Source of the DNA: Sulfurimonas sp. SAG-AH-194-L11
Lineage (GTDB): Bacteria > Campylobacterota > Campylobacteria > Campylobacterales > Sulfurimonadaceae
Assembly: GCF_029215995.1 (NCBI RefSeq)
Contig: NZ_JAEMVB010000013.1
Coordinates: 1 to 52,513, forward strand
Direction of reading: 5' to 3'
Length of the DNA: 52,513 bases
Shown piece by piece: positions 26,767-34,968 of this stretch. The translations under genes and the position numbers were made by a program. Within the stretch, counting starts at the first letter, position 1. Each line of letters starts with the position of its first letter. The notes under the pieces were generated by a model, which saw only the letters and a list, made by a program, of their open reading frames with translations, had not been told where the DNA came from and searched no databases.

Positions 26767-27360
26767 ATGGCTCGAATAACAAAAGAAGAAAAACGAGGTG
26801 GAATTATTTCTGCTGCATTAAAACTCTTTTCACAAAAAGGTTTTTATATAACTACCATACCAGATATAGCGCAAAAGGTTGGTATGAGTGTAGGAAATTT
26901 TTATAATTATTTTGCATCTAAAGAACTTCTTGCCAAAGAACTTCTTATGTATATAGCTGAATATTTAGGAAAAAGAATACGCGAGATCAATGAAAAAGAT
27001 ATATCAACAGAAGAAAAAATTTACGAGATAGTTTCTATGTACTTTACTATGGCAGATGAAAAGCCTGAAATGATACAGTACTTTTTACGTGTCTACCTTT
27101 CCAATCGTGAAGTTTTCGGTGAGGGGTGTGAGGGCATGATTTGTGTTTCTCCATTTGTTACTGAAATGATGATATTTTTTGAAGAGGGTGTTGCTGTAAA
27201 TGATTTACACAATCAAGATTTCTTCAGTGCATTTGGTCTATTTATGGGTTACTTAGGTGGCATGGTGTTCCTTTTTGGAGAAAAAATTCTTCCTGAGCCA
27301 TTAGAATGGTATAAAACATCAATATCGCAAAATATTTATAATGCACTCAAAACAAGATAA
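26767..27360 (+). CDS. TetR/AcrR-family regulator of the hydrogenase region
   Basis: A 197-residue repressor-type protein. The N-terminal helix-turn-helix (about 10-56) is canonical: ALKLFSQKGFYITTIPDIAQ followed by VGMSVGNFYNYFASKE. The C-terminal ligand/dimer domain is unassigned and has four Cys-free helices around residues 70-195 plus one Cys pair region (GEGCEGMICV). The last 20 bases overlap the start of the group-2-like hydrogenase small subunit, so regulator and hydrogenase are co-expressed. The three TGAATANNTATTCA palindromes upstream of nearby hydrogenase operons are good candidate operators. No such site is seen before its own promoter. Confidence 0.9.
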   Translation: MARITKEEKRGGIISAALKLFSQKGFYITTIPDIAQKVGMSVGNFYNYFASKELLAKELLMYIAEYLGKRIREINEKDISTEEKIYEIVSMYFTMADEKPEMIQYFLRVYLSNREVFGEGCEGMICVSPFVTEMMIFFEEGVAVNDLHNQDFFSAFGLFMGYLGGMVFLFGEKILPEPLEWYKTSISQNIYNALKTR

Positions 27361-28246
27361 AAGACCGACCCTTCTATGGATACAAGGTGTTACTTGTAAT
27401 GGTAACACACACTCCTTTTTAAACCTCCCAAATATAGATCAGTTATTATCTAAATTTAGACTACTCAATCATCCCTCATTAGCAGGTGAATATAGTTTTG
27501 AAGATATGCTTACTTGTAAATTTCAGTGTGATATTCTTATCTTTGAAGGTACTTATGATCCACTTATGAAACGCGGAGGGGTTTTACTCTCAAAAATTGT
27601 GCAACATTATGCACAAACAGCTGGAAATATCATTGGACTTGGAAGTTGTGCAAGTTTTGGTGGGATGTTTAAGGCAAGTGCTCCAGAGAGAAACAGCGGA
27701 CTGATATTTAATGAAGAAAAAGAGTATGGTCCATTACTAAAGTATAAAGCAAAAGTAATAAATATCTCAGGCTGTCCTGCACATCCTGAATGGATAAGCT
27801 ATACACTCTCAATGATTGCAGCGGGTAAAAGAGTTCAAGTTGATGAACTACATCGTCCCATAGAGCTTTTTAGCACCTTAGCACACCATGGATGTACTCG
27901 AAATGAATATTTTGAATGGAAAGTTGATACTAAAGCATTTGGAGAAAAAGAGGGATGCCTTTTTTACCAACAGGGATGCCGTGCGCCTATGACTCATGCC
28001 TCTTGTAATAAAATTTTATGGAATGAAGTAAGTTCAAAAACACGAGTTGGAACACCATGCTTTGGCTGTACAGAACCTAACTTTCCACGTCAAAACCTCT
28101 TTAGTACTAAAACAAATATGTCCATCCCTGTAGATGTACCACTTGGTGTATCTAAACGCAGCTATCTTACATTAACTGGAATTGCCAAAACATTTCATGT
28201 TAAAAGACTTGAAGGAAAACTCATTGACTATAAAAAAACTGATTGA
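27341..28246 (+). CDS. Cytoplasmic group-2-like [NiFe] hydrogenase small subunit
   Basis: A 301-residue Fe-S subunit without a Tat signal, so the enzyme stays in the cytoplasm, unlike HydA. Cluster ligands: Cys19 of VTCNGNTHSFLN (the usual second Cys is Asn22), Cys103 in GLGSCASFGG, Cys145 in ISGCPAHPEW, the distal set HHGCTRNEY and QQGCRAPMTHASC, and CFGCTEPNFP. The Asn replacement is known, as I recall, from cyanobacterial-type group 2 small subunits. The gene starts inside the TetR gene and is followed by an overlapping large-subunit gene. Group 2 members act in H2 sensing, uptake or reductant supply; see the large subunit. Confidence 0.92.
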   Translation: MHSKQDKRPTLLWIQGVTCNGNTHSFLNLPNIDQLLSKFRLLNHPSLAGEYSFEDMLTCKFQCDILIFEGTYDPLMKRGGVLLSKIVQHYAQTAGNIIGLGSCASFGGMFKASAPERNSGLIFNEEKEYGPLLKYKAKVINISGCPAHPEWISYTLSMIAAGKRVQVDELHRPIELFSTLAHHGCTRNEYFEWKVDTKAFGEKEGCLFYQQGCRAPMTHASCNKILWNEVSSKTRVGTPCFGCTEPNFPRQNLFSTKTNMSIPVDVPLGVSKRSYLTLTGIAKTFHVKRLEGKLIDYKKTD

Positions 28247-29522
28247 ACAGATAGAGGGTGAGGCTAACATATACTTCGATATGAAAGATGGAGTAGTGGA
28301 CTTTGCTACTGTATCCTTTCCTCATTTTAGAGGATTAGAGAGTATTCTTAAGGGAAAGCATATTATGGATGCTTTGGTCATAACGCCACGAGTCTGTGGT
28401 ATATGTGGTCATGCACACCTAATGGCAACTGTAGGAGCTATTGAAGATGCTTATAAAAATGCTGGAGAAGAGGTTCTCTTAAATGAAAAGATACAAAATA
28501 TACGAGAATTTACACTTATTATGGAAATCATTCAAAATCATTTTAAGTGGATATATCTTACAATTATTCCAAGTTTAGCAAAACTCTCTCAGTCACAAGA
28601 GATTCAAACACCATTAAAAGGAGCTTTTGGGGCAAGTATTGCTTCTAAAGCACTAGCAACTTTTGCAGGGCAATGGCCACACTCTTCTTATATGGTTCCA
28701 GGTGGTGTCACAGCTGACCCTACAAATATGGAGATATTAAAAGCTGGAAGTTATGTAGATGAGTTAATATCTTTTTTTGAAAAAGAGGCATTAGGTATTA
28801 GTTTAGATAAGTTTTTAAATCTAGAATCATGTAAAGAGTTTAATACTTTAGAAGGTGACATAAGAGAGCTTGAAAAAGCATTAGCACAAGAAGAGATGAA
28901 TAAAAAAGGTTTTTCTCACGATAGATTCTTAGTTTTAGGAGAACATAACTATACCACTCCATCAAAACTAAAACAGACAAGAGCCTTTAGTGTAGATGCT
29001 AAATATGTTGAGGATGTGAGTACTTATAGTCCAAAAGAGAAAAGCTATGCTAAAAATGCACAGTATAAAAATGAATATTATGAAACAGGACCACTCTCTC
29101 GAATGATGGCCATAGGTTTTCCAATAGTAAAAAATATGCATAGAAGATTTAAAGATAGTGCTTACAGTAGAGTCATGGCTCGAGTCTTTGAACTTGCATA
29201 TTTACTTAAACATTCTAAATCACTTTTACAGTCTATCTCAATAGATGAACTGTCTTATGTAAAAACATCAGATATTAACAACTTAACTGCTATTGGAAGA
29301 GGGGTTGTTGAAGCTCCACGAGGGCCTTTAATTCATGAAATAGATATCAAAGATGGTATTATACAAAAGTATAAAATTATTACTCCTACACAATTTAACA
29401 TTGGTAGTTCCCAAAAATCCTCATTAACCCCAGCTCAAAAAGCAATGACTGGACTTACTCAAGAAGAGGCACTCTTTGTCTTTAGAACGTTTGATGTCTG
29501 TTCTGTCTGTACAACTCATTAA
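28224..29522 (+). CDS. Group-2-like [NiFe] hydrogenase large subunit ending at the last ligand His (sensor-like)
   Basis: About 432 residues with the Ni-Fe site ligands: L1 RVCGICGHAH (Cys58 and Cys61) and L2 DVCSVCTTH at the very C-terminus (Cys426, Cys429, His432). The Pro of the usual DPCxxC is Val. There is no C-terminal peptide after His, so no endopeptidase cleavage is needed, a trait of H2-sensing hydrogenases (HoxC/HupV). The TTG at 28224 has AAGGA 7 bases upstream and matches the family N-terminus; a frame from ATG 28182 is also open. Overlaps the small subunit by 23 bases. Confidence 0.9.
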   Translation: MTIKKLIEQIEGEANIYFDMKDGVVDFATVSFPHFRGLESILKGKHIMDALVITPRVCGICGHAHLMATVGAIEDAYKNAGEEVLLNEKIQNIREFTLIMEIIQNHFKWIYLTIIPSLAKLSQSQEIQTPLKGAFGASIASKALATFAGQWPHSSYMVPGGVTADPTNMEILKAGSYVDELISFFEKEALGISLDKFLNLESCKEFNTLEGDIRELEKALAQEEMNKKGFSHDRFLVLGEHNYTTPSKLKQTRAFSVDAKYVEDVSTYSPKEKSYAKNAQYKNEYYETGPLSRMMAIGFPIVKNMHRRFKDSAYSRVMARVFELAYLLKHSKSLLQSISIDELSYVKTSDINNLTAIGRGVVEAPRGPLIHEIDIKDGIIQKYKIITPTQFNIGSSQKSSLTPAQKAMTGLTQEEALFVFRTFDVCSVCTTH

Positions 29523-29569
29523 ATAAAATTTATCAAGATAACATAATATTATATTAAGAATTAAGTTAG

Positions 29570-29596
29570 TACAATACTGAATGAATACTTATTCAT
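29570..29596 (+). promoter_or_regulatory. Promoter with palindromic operator 1 (TGAATACTTATTCA)
   Basis: A TACAAT -10 box (29570-29575) is followed 6 bases later by the palindrome TGAATACTTATTCA (29582-29595, extended by A/T to 16 bp), just before the start of the cytochrome pseudogene. Same motif at 30423 and 41406. The position over the transcription start fits a repressor site. Confidence 0.7.
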
Positions 29597-29597
29597 A

Positions 29598-30328
29598 ATG
29601 GTTAGATTGAAAGAAAGTACTGTAGAACTGTCAAAACTTAAATTATCTCAAAAAGTTTTATATACAGGTTATCTACTTGTTATTGGAGTGGGAATCTTAA
29701 TGACTATGATTTAGATACTTCTGATATATGGTATAGCCGATGGAGAGTTTGGCATATCTATTGATGATATCGTTTATAGTTATCATGGAAATCACAACAG
29801 TAGTAAATTAGAAGTGAAGTTAAATGGTTTTATGCAAGATAAAGTAAGTGAAGTAGACAAAACTGTCCTTGTTAAATGGGTGAGAGAAGGTGCTGAGGAA
29901 GAAGAGTGGCATGAAGTACAGCCAATTTTTGAAGCTAACTGTATTTAGTGCCATAGTGCAATGCCAGGATTAGCAACTTTTACTTCTTATGAAGAGAGTG
30001 CTGAGGTTGCAAAAAAACAGATATGGGTGCTTTTGTAGATTCTTTAACAAGAGTGTCTCATATAAATCTGTTTGGTATAGTATTTATTTTTATATTTTTA
30101 GAATATATTTTTTCTATGTCTATAGGAATGAGTGAAGGTATTGAGTCAATTATTATTGCAATTCCTTTTGCATTTTTAATAATTGATATATCATTATGGT
30201 GGATAACATCCATTTACCCTGGATTCGTATAGTTTACAATCATAGGTGGTTTTGGATATATGTCGGTATTTGCCATCATGTGGTTCACATCAATGTATCA
30301 AATGTGGGTATTAGCAGATAAAAAATAG
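29598..30328 (+). pseudogene. Decayed membrane-anchored c-type cytochrome gene
   Basis: Reading from ATG 29598 gives one membrane helix, a soluble domain and a single heme motif, then four membrane helices (LFGIVFIFIFLEYIF and others) and an end FTSMYQMWVLADKK. The frame is broken by TAG at 29712, by TAG at 29946 inside the heme motif (Cys-Ile-stop-Cys-His), by a missing A in the A7 run at 30011-30017, and by TAG at 30230. All else is well conserved, so decay looks recent. It likely encoded the electron-accepting cytochrome-type membrane protein often found beside hydrogenases in this group. It retains its promoter and operator. Confidence 0.85.
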
Positions 30329-30404
30329 TAGGTCGGTTTTAATAATATATTAAAACTATAATAAATGAATGGTATTGTAGAAATAAATTCAATTAAGTTT
30401 AAGT

Positions 30405-30436
30405 TATAATTATATACTATAGTGAATAGTTATTCA
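30405..30436 (+). promoter_or_regulatory. hydA promoter with palindromic operator 2 (TGAATAGTTATTCA)
   Basis: TATAAT (30405-30410) and an overlapping-phase TATACT (30413-30418) precede the palindrome TGAATAGTTATTCA (30423-30436), which ends 21 bases before the hydA ATG. The arrangement matches operators 1 and 3, so the hydrogenase operon is probably repressed by the same factor. Confidence 0.75.
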
Positions 30437-30457
30437 AATAAGTAAAAAGGAAATACG

Positions 30458-31696
30458 ATGAGCATGGGAAATGAAGAATCTGTAAAGAAGCTCTTTACAG
30501 CAGAAAGCGCGAAAGTTGATACTAATAAAGGTGATGCATATTATGCAGATTTATATGCATCTTGTCAGGCAAGAATTGAAGATTTAAAGAAACTCGCACC
30601 TCTTAACAATAGAGTAGATTTTACTGAAAGTATAGAAGATCAAGGTCTAGGAAGAAGAGATTTCTTACAGTGGGCTTCTGCAACTACCGCTATGCTTATG
30701 CTTCCCGCCTCATTTACACCACTTGTTGCTGAAGCGGCAGTACTTATGAATAGAGTTCCAGTTATTTGGATAGAGTTACAAGATTGTGCAGGTAACTCTG
30801 AGGCATTACTACGTTCTGATGGACCAAAGATTGATGAAATCATCTTAGATATCATCTCATTAGAGTTTCACGAAACACTTCAGGCAGCTTCTGGTCACCA
30901 AGCTGAAAAGCAGATGGATGAAGCAATGGAGCATTTTAAAGGAAAGTACCTACTCTTCGTTGAAGGTGCTGTTCCTTTAGGTATGGATGGTCAGTATGGA
31001 ACGATTGGAGCTAGAGGTGAAACTTTTGTAGATCATTTACATCGTGCTGCCGAAGGTGCAGCAGCTGTTGTAGCTGTTGGCTCTTGTGCTACATTTGGTG
31101 GTATTCCAGCGGCAGCTCCAAACCCAACTGATGCCGTTGGTGTTATGGATGTAGTTAAGGGTAAGCCACTCATTAATATTCCTGCTTGTCCTGCTAACCC
31201 ATCAAATATGGTAGGTGTTATTTTACATTATGTACTAACTGGAACTATTCCTGAACTTGATTCTCTTTTACGTCCGAAGTTTGCATTTGGATATAGAATC
31301 CACGATAACTGTGAAAGACGTGCACACTTTGATGCAGGTGAGTATGTAGAAGAGTGGGGTGATGAGGGTGCTAAAAACAACTTCTGTCTTTACAAGGTAG
31401 GTTGTAAAGGTCCTATGACTTTTAATAACTGTTCTATTATTCGTTATAACGAAGGTGTTAACTGGCCTATTGGTGTTGGACGTGGTTGTATAGGATGTTC
31501 AGAACCAGACTTTTGGGACAAATATGCATATGAAAGACCAATGGCAAATGCTAATATCAAGGCACCAACTGGTGGCGTTGAGAAAACAGTTGATGAATTT
31601 GGCCTTGGACTATTGACAGTTGCAAGTATCGGTATAGGTATACATGCTGCAGCGAGTGCTGTTGCAGGTAAAAGAGAAGATGGAGGAGAATACTAA
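30458..31696 (+). CDS. hydA: Periplasmic uptake [NiFe] hydrogenase small subunit HydA
   Basis: A 412-residue Fe-S subunit. An N-terminal extension of about 65 residues precedes the Tat motif GRRDFLQWASATTAML (Arg66-Arg67), typical of HydA from Campylobacterota. The proximal site starts LQDCAGNSEALLRS, then AVGSCATFGG, INIPACPANPSNM, and the medial/distal region CKGPMTFNNC and GCIGCSEPDFWD. A C-terminal membrane helix (about 385-405) anchors the subunit in the membrane next to HydC. RBS AAAAGGAAA precedes the ATG. First gene of hydABCD-hydE-hypF. Confidence 0.97.
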   Translation: MSMGNEESVKKLFTAESAKVDTNKGDAYYADLYASCQARIEDLKKLAPLNNRVDFTESIEDQGLGRRDFLQWASATTAMLMLPASFTPLVAEAAVLMNRVPVIWIELQDCAGNSEALLRSDGPKIDEIILDIISLEFHETLQAASGHQAEKQMDEAMEHFKGKYLLFVEGAVPLGMDGQYGTIGARGETFVDHLHRAAEGAAAVVAVGSCATFGGIPAAAPNPTDAVGVMDVVKGKPLINIPACPANPSNMVGVILHYVLTGTIPELDSLLRPKFAFGYRIHDNCERRAHFDAGEYVEEWGDEGAKNNFCLYKVGCKGPMTFNNCSIIRYNEGVNWPIGVGRGCIGCSEPDFWDKYAYERPMANANIKAPTGGVEKTVDEFGLGLLTVASIGIGIHAAASAVAGKREDGGEY

Positions 31697-33537
31697 TGAG
31701 TAAAGTACACGGAGAAGATGGAAACTTTCATCAGACAGATAAAAATGGAAACAAGCATATTATTGTTGACCCGATTACAAGAATCGAAGGGCACCTTAGA
31801 ATTGAAGCGGTAATTGATAAAAATAATACGATTATAGATGCATGGAGTTCTTCTACAATGTTTAGAGGGATTGAGACTATTGTGAAAAATAGAGATCCTA
31901 GAGATGTTGGCTTAATGACAATGCGTATTTGTGGTGTTTGTACAGGTACACACTATCAACGATCAATTGAAGCAGTTGAAGATGCATTTAATGTGACTAT
32001 TCCTAAAAATGCTCGTATTGTTCGTAATCTTATACAAGGTTCTCTTCAAGTACATGATCACTTTGTTCACTTCTACCATTTACATGCACTTGACTTTGTA
32101 GATATTATATCCGCAACAACAGCAGATCCAGAAAAAACAGCTAAAGAAGCTGTAAAATGGGCAAAAGCAGCAGGAACAACTCCTTATATGGCAGGGGCTA
32201 CAGAATTTAAAAATATTCAAGACCGTATTATTAAGTTTGCTAAAGAGGGGCGTTTAGGTATCTTTGGAAATGGGTACTGGGGAAACAAAGGCTATAAGCT
32301 TACTCCGGAGCAAAACTTAATTGGTGTTGCTCATTATCTTCAAGGGCTTGATGTTCAAAGACGTATGTCAAAAATGCATGCACTTTTTGGTGGAAAATCT
32401 CCACACCCACAATCAATAGTTGTTGGTGGAGTTACTTGTGTTCAAGATATCCAAAATCCAGCACGTATAGCACTTTTTCAAGAACTATTACGTGAAACAA
32501 CTGACTTTGTTAAACGTGCTTATCTTCCAGATATTTATATGGCGGGTACAGCTTATGCAGCAGAAGCAACAGATTCATCACAATCTTTTCATGGCACAAA
32601 TCATAAAGGTACACTAGGAAAAGGAATCGGTGGTTCAGGTGGAGGACTATTATCGTACATGTCTTATGGTGACTTTAGACTTGATGATACTGGGTTTTAT
32701 AACTCTGCACTATTTTTACCTTCGGGAGTAGTTCTTGATGGTGATATTTCACAAGTTCATGAACTTGATGAAGATAAGATTACAGAAGATGTAACACACT
32801 CATGGTTTGAGGGTACTGGTGCTCCAGAGCATCCTTATGTTGGAACAACAATTCCTGAATATACAGGGCTTGATAAAAGAGATGATGGTTATGCTTATCT
32901 TAAAACAGATGGTAAATACTCTTGGATTAAATCTCCACTGTATGATGGACGTAAGGTAGAAGTTGGACCATTAGCACGTATGGTCATTGGATATGTAAAA
33001 GGTGATAAAAATATCACTAAATATGTAGGTAATTTTCTTAAGCAGTCAGGTTTACCTCTTACAGTACTTTTTTCTACAGTAGGTAGAACAGCAGCCCGCG
33101 CAATTGAGACTGAAATGATAGCTGATGCTATGCAGGTTTGGGCAGCAGAACTGGCTTCAAATGCAGCACATGGTGATTTGAGTACTTGGACAGAATTTGA
33201 TTTTGATGAAGTGAGTAAAGATTGTAGAGGTCGTGGTATGGCTGAAGCACCGAGAGGTTCATTAGGTCACTGGATTGTAATCAAAAATGGTTTAGTTGAA
33301 AACTTTCAAGCAGTTGTACCTTCTACATGGAATGCAGGTCCTCGTGGACCAAATGGAGAGATAGGGGCTTATGAAGCAGCACTTATAGGTACTAAAGTGG
33401 CGAATCCAGAAGAACCACTAGAAATTATTCGTACTGTACATAGTTTTGATCCATGTATCGCTTGTGCTGTGCATGTAATGGATACAAATGGCAAGGAGTT
33501 AGCTGTATATAAAGTTGACCCTACTTGTGCATTTTAA
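31696..33537 (+). CDS. hydB: Periplasmic uptake [NiFe] hydrogenase large subunit HydB
   Basis: A 613-residue catalytic subunit oxidising H2 at the Ni-Fe(CN)2CO centre. L1 RICGVCTGTHY (Cys79, Cys82) and L2 DPCIACAVH (Cys587, Cys590, His593) are intact. A 20-residue C-terminal peptide follows His593 and must be removed by the HydD protease. It is exported with HydA by the Tat pathway. The ATG overlaps the hydA stop by one base. Somewhat longer than typical HydB, from an insertion of about 40 residues before the glycine-rich GIGGSGGGLLSY. Confidence 0.97.
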   Translation: MSKVHGEDGNFHQTDKNGNKHIIVDPITRIEGHLRIEAVIDKNNTIIDAWSSSTMFRGIETIVKNRDPRDVGLMTMRICGVCTGTHYQRSIEAVEDAFNVTIPKNARIVRNLIQGSLQVHDHFVHFYHLHALDFVDIISATTADPEKTAKEAVKWAKAAGTTPYMAGATEFKNIQDRIIKFAKEGRLGIFGNGYWGNKGYKLTPEQNLIGVAHYLQGLDVQRRMSKMHALFGGKSPHPQSIVVGGVTCVQDIQNPARIALFQELLRETTDFVKRAYLPDIYMAGTAYAAEATDSSQSFHGTNHKGTLGKGIGGSGGGLLSYMSYGDFRLDDTGFYNSALFLPSGVVLDGDISQVHELDEDKITEDVTHSWFEGTGAPEHPYVGTTIPEYTGLDKRDDGYAYLKTDGKYSWIKSPLYDGRKVEVGPLARMVIGYVKGDKNITKYVGNFLKQSGLPLTVLFSTVGRTAARAIETEMIADAMQVWAAELASNAAHGDLSTWTEFDFDEVSKDCRGRGMAEAPRGSLGHWIVIKNGLVENFQAVVPSTWNAGPRGPNGEIGAYEAALIGTKVANPEEPLEIIRTVHSFDPCIACAVHVMDTNGKELAVYKVDPTCAF

Positions 33538-33549
33538 AAGGAGGAGACT

Positions 33550-34299
33550 ATGAAAGCTAAACCAGGATATAAACAGGTAAAGCGTAGATCGGGTGCTCTG
33601 AGAATTATTCATTGGACAAATGTTTTAGGAATGATGGCAGCAATTATCACAGGTTTATATATTGCTGATCCATACTATCAAACATTTATAGCTGATCCTG
33701 CAGTTGATAAATATGTTATGGCATGGAACCGTTGGGTTCACTTTATATTTGCGATTATTTTTGATGTGACATCTATTTTAATAGTTTACTTAACATTCTT
33801 TTCGCGTGTTGATAAAGCATATAAAAAAGTTATTCCAAATAAACAAAACCTTGTTGAATTTTGGGAAGTTTTTTTAAACCTTATTACACTTAACAGACGT
33901 AAAGAATTTAGTTCAGAGCATAGTGATAGTTTTAATACTACATATTTTTTTATTTTCCATTTTTTGATGATATGGATGCTTTTAACTGGACTACAAATGT
34001 ATGTACATGGACTTGGTTCAGGAATAAGTAGTATTGGTGCATGGTGGCCTTGGATGTTACATCTAGTTACTGACTGGACACTTCCTGTCTCATCATTTCT
34101 TGTAGGTTCAACGGCAACAGGTACTAATCTTATGGATGTCCGTATTGCACACCATACAACAATGTGGTTACTAATTACATGGGTAGTGTTCCATATCTAT
34201 TACCAATTTTGGAGAACCATTTTCTGGAAAGAGGGTGATATCTCTATCATCGTTGGTGGTAGTAAATATGTGAAGATTGAAGATGGAGAGAAAAACTAA
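33550..34299 (+). CDS. hydC: Hydrogenase cytochrome b subunit HydC
   Basis: A 249-residue di-heme cytochrome b that passes electrons from HydA to menaquinone. Four membrane helices are visible, with heme-ligand His in RIIHWTNVLGMMAAI (about 17-31), HFIFAIIF (about 62), FFIFHFLMIWMLLTG (about 137), and MWLLITWVVFHIYYQFWRTI (about 200-219). Preceded by AAAAGGAGG and followed at once by hydD (GTG directly after the TAA). Length is typical of the family. Confidence 0.94.
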   Translation: MKAKPGYKQVKRRSGALRIIHWTNVLGMMAAIITGLYIADPYYQTFIADPAVDKYVMAWNRWVHFIFAIIFDVTSILIVYLTFFSRVDKAYKKVIPNKQNLVEFWEVFLNLITLNRRKEFSSEHSDSFNTTYFFIFHFLMIWMLLTGLQMYVHGLGSGISSIGAWWPWMLHLVTDWTLPVSSFLVGSTATGTNLMDVRIAHHTTMWLLITWVVFHIYYQFWRTIFWKEGDISIIVGGSKYVKIEDGEKN

Positions 34300-34878
34300 G
34301 TGGCATATGAAACAGTAGCACTCATAGGAATAGGAAATATTATGTTTCATGATGAGGGCTTAGGTGCCTACCTAGTAAAGTACATCGAAGAAAACTATGA
34401 AGCACACCCTAAACTCACTATTGTTGAGGGTGGTACTTTAGGATTTACTCTGATGACATACTATCAAGAATATGACAAAATTATAGTTGTGGGAACAGGA
34501 TCAAAAGTAGGTCCTGTAGGCACTATAAATTCAGAAAATGCTGAACAAGTAATGGCAAATGAATCTGCGACTCGAAAAACTGCAAACGAAGTTGAGATAA
34601 CGATGATGATAGAAATTTGCTCTTTTCATGAAGATATGGGTGAAGTACAACTTATTACAATGGTTCCTCATGATATTATAGATGTTAAAAATGCAATGAC
34701 ACCTGAAGCATTGGCTTGTATGCCTAAACTCGTAGCTGAAACACTCAGTGAGTTGAAAAACTCAGATATTATTCTCAAGAGAAAAAAATCAGATGAAGTA
34801 AGTTTTATAAGTATTATAGATGCATATGCAAATCCTAGAATTGCAGACTTTACAGATATGTCACAGTGTATTTCTTAA
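34300..34878 (+). CDS. hydD: Hydrogenase maturation endopeptidase HydD
   Basis: A 192-residue nickel-dependent protease that trims the HydB C-terminus after His593. The N-terminus ALIGIGNIMFHDEGLGAYLV (Glu and the later Asp/His as nickel ligands) and the DK-I-V-V segment fit the HupD/HyaD family; the second conserved area is around SFHEDMGEVQL. The start is GTG directly after the hydC stop. Only one large subunit in the window (HydB) has a peptide to cut, so this is its natural partner. Confidence 0.92.
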   Translation: MAYETVALIGIGNIMFHDEGLGAYLVKYIEENYEAHPKLTIVEGGTLGFTLMTYYQEYDKIIVVGTGSKVGPVGTINSENAEQVMANESATRKTANEVEITMMIEICSFHEDMGEVQLITMVPHDIIDVKNAMTPEALACMPKLVAETLSELKNSDIILKRKKSDEVSFISIIDAYANPRIADFTDMSQCIS

Positions 34879-34900
34879 AAAGAAAAGTAAGATATGGTTT

Positions 34901-34944
34901 GTTTAGTACACAGTTAGATTAAATAATCTAGCTGTGTAGTAAAC
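34901..34944 (+). terminator. Long hairpin between hydD and hydE
   Basis: Two 21-base arms (34901-34921 and 34924-34944) match as an inverted repeat with two mismatches around an AA loop. It lies 23 bases after hydD. There is no following T-tract, so it may be a partial terminator, or a processing/stability hairpin separating strongly expressed hydABCD from the maturation genes. Confidence 0.6.
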
Positions 34945-34968
34945 AATAATTTAAAATCAGGAACATCA

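Noticed and set aside
29598..30328. The TAG codons as a recoded amino acid (for example pyrrolysine)
   Set aside because: A frameshift also breaks the gene, one TAG lies in the heme motif, and no other gene here uses TAG in frame, so decay is simpler.
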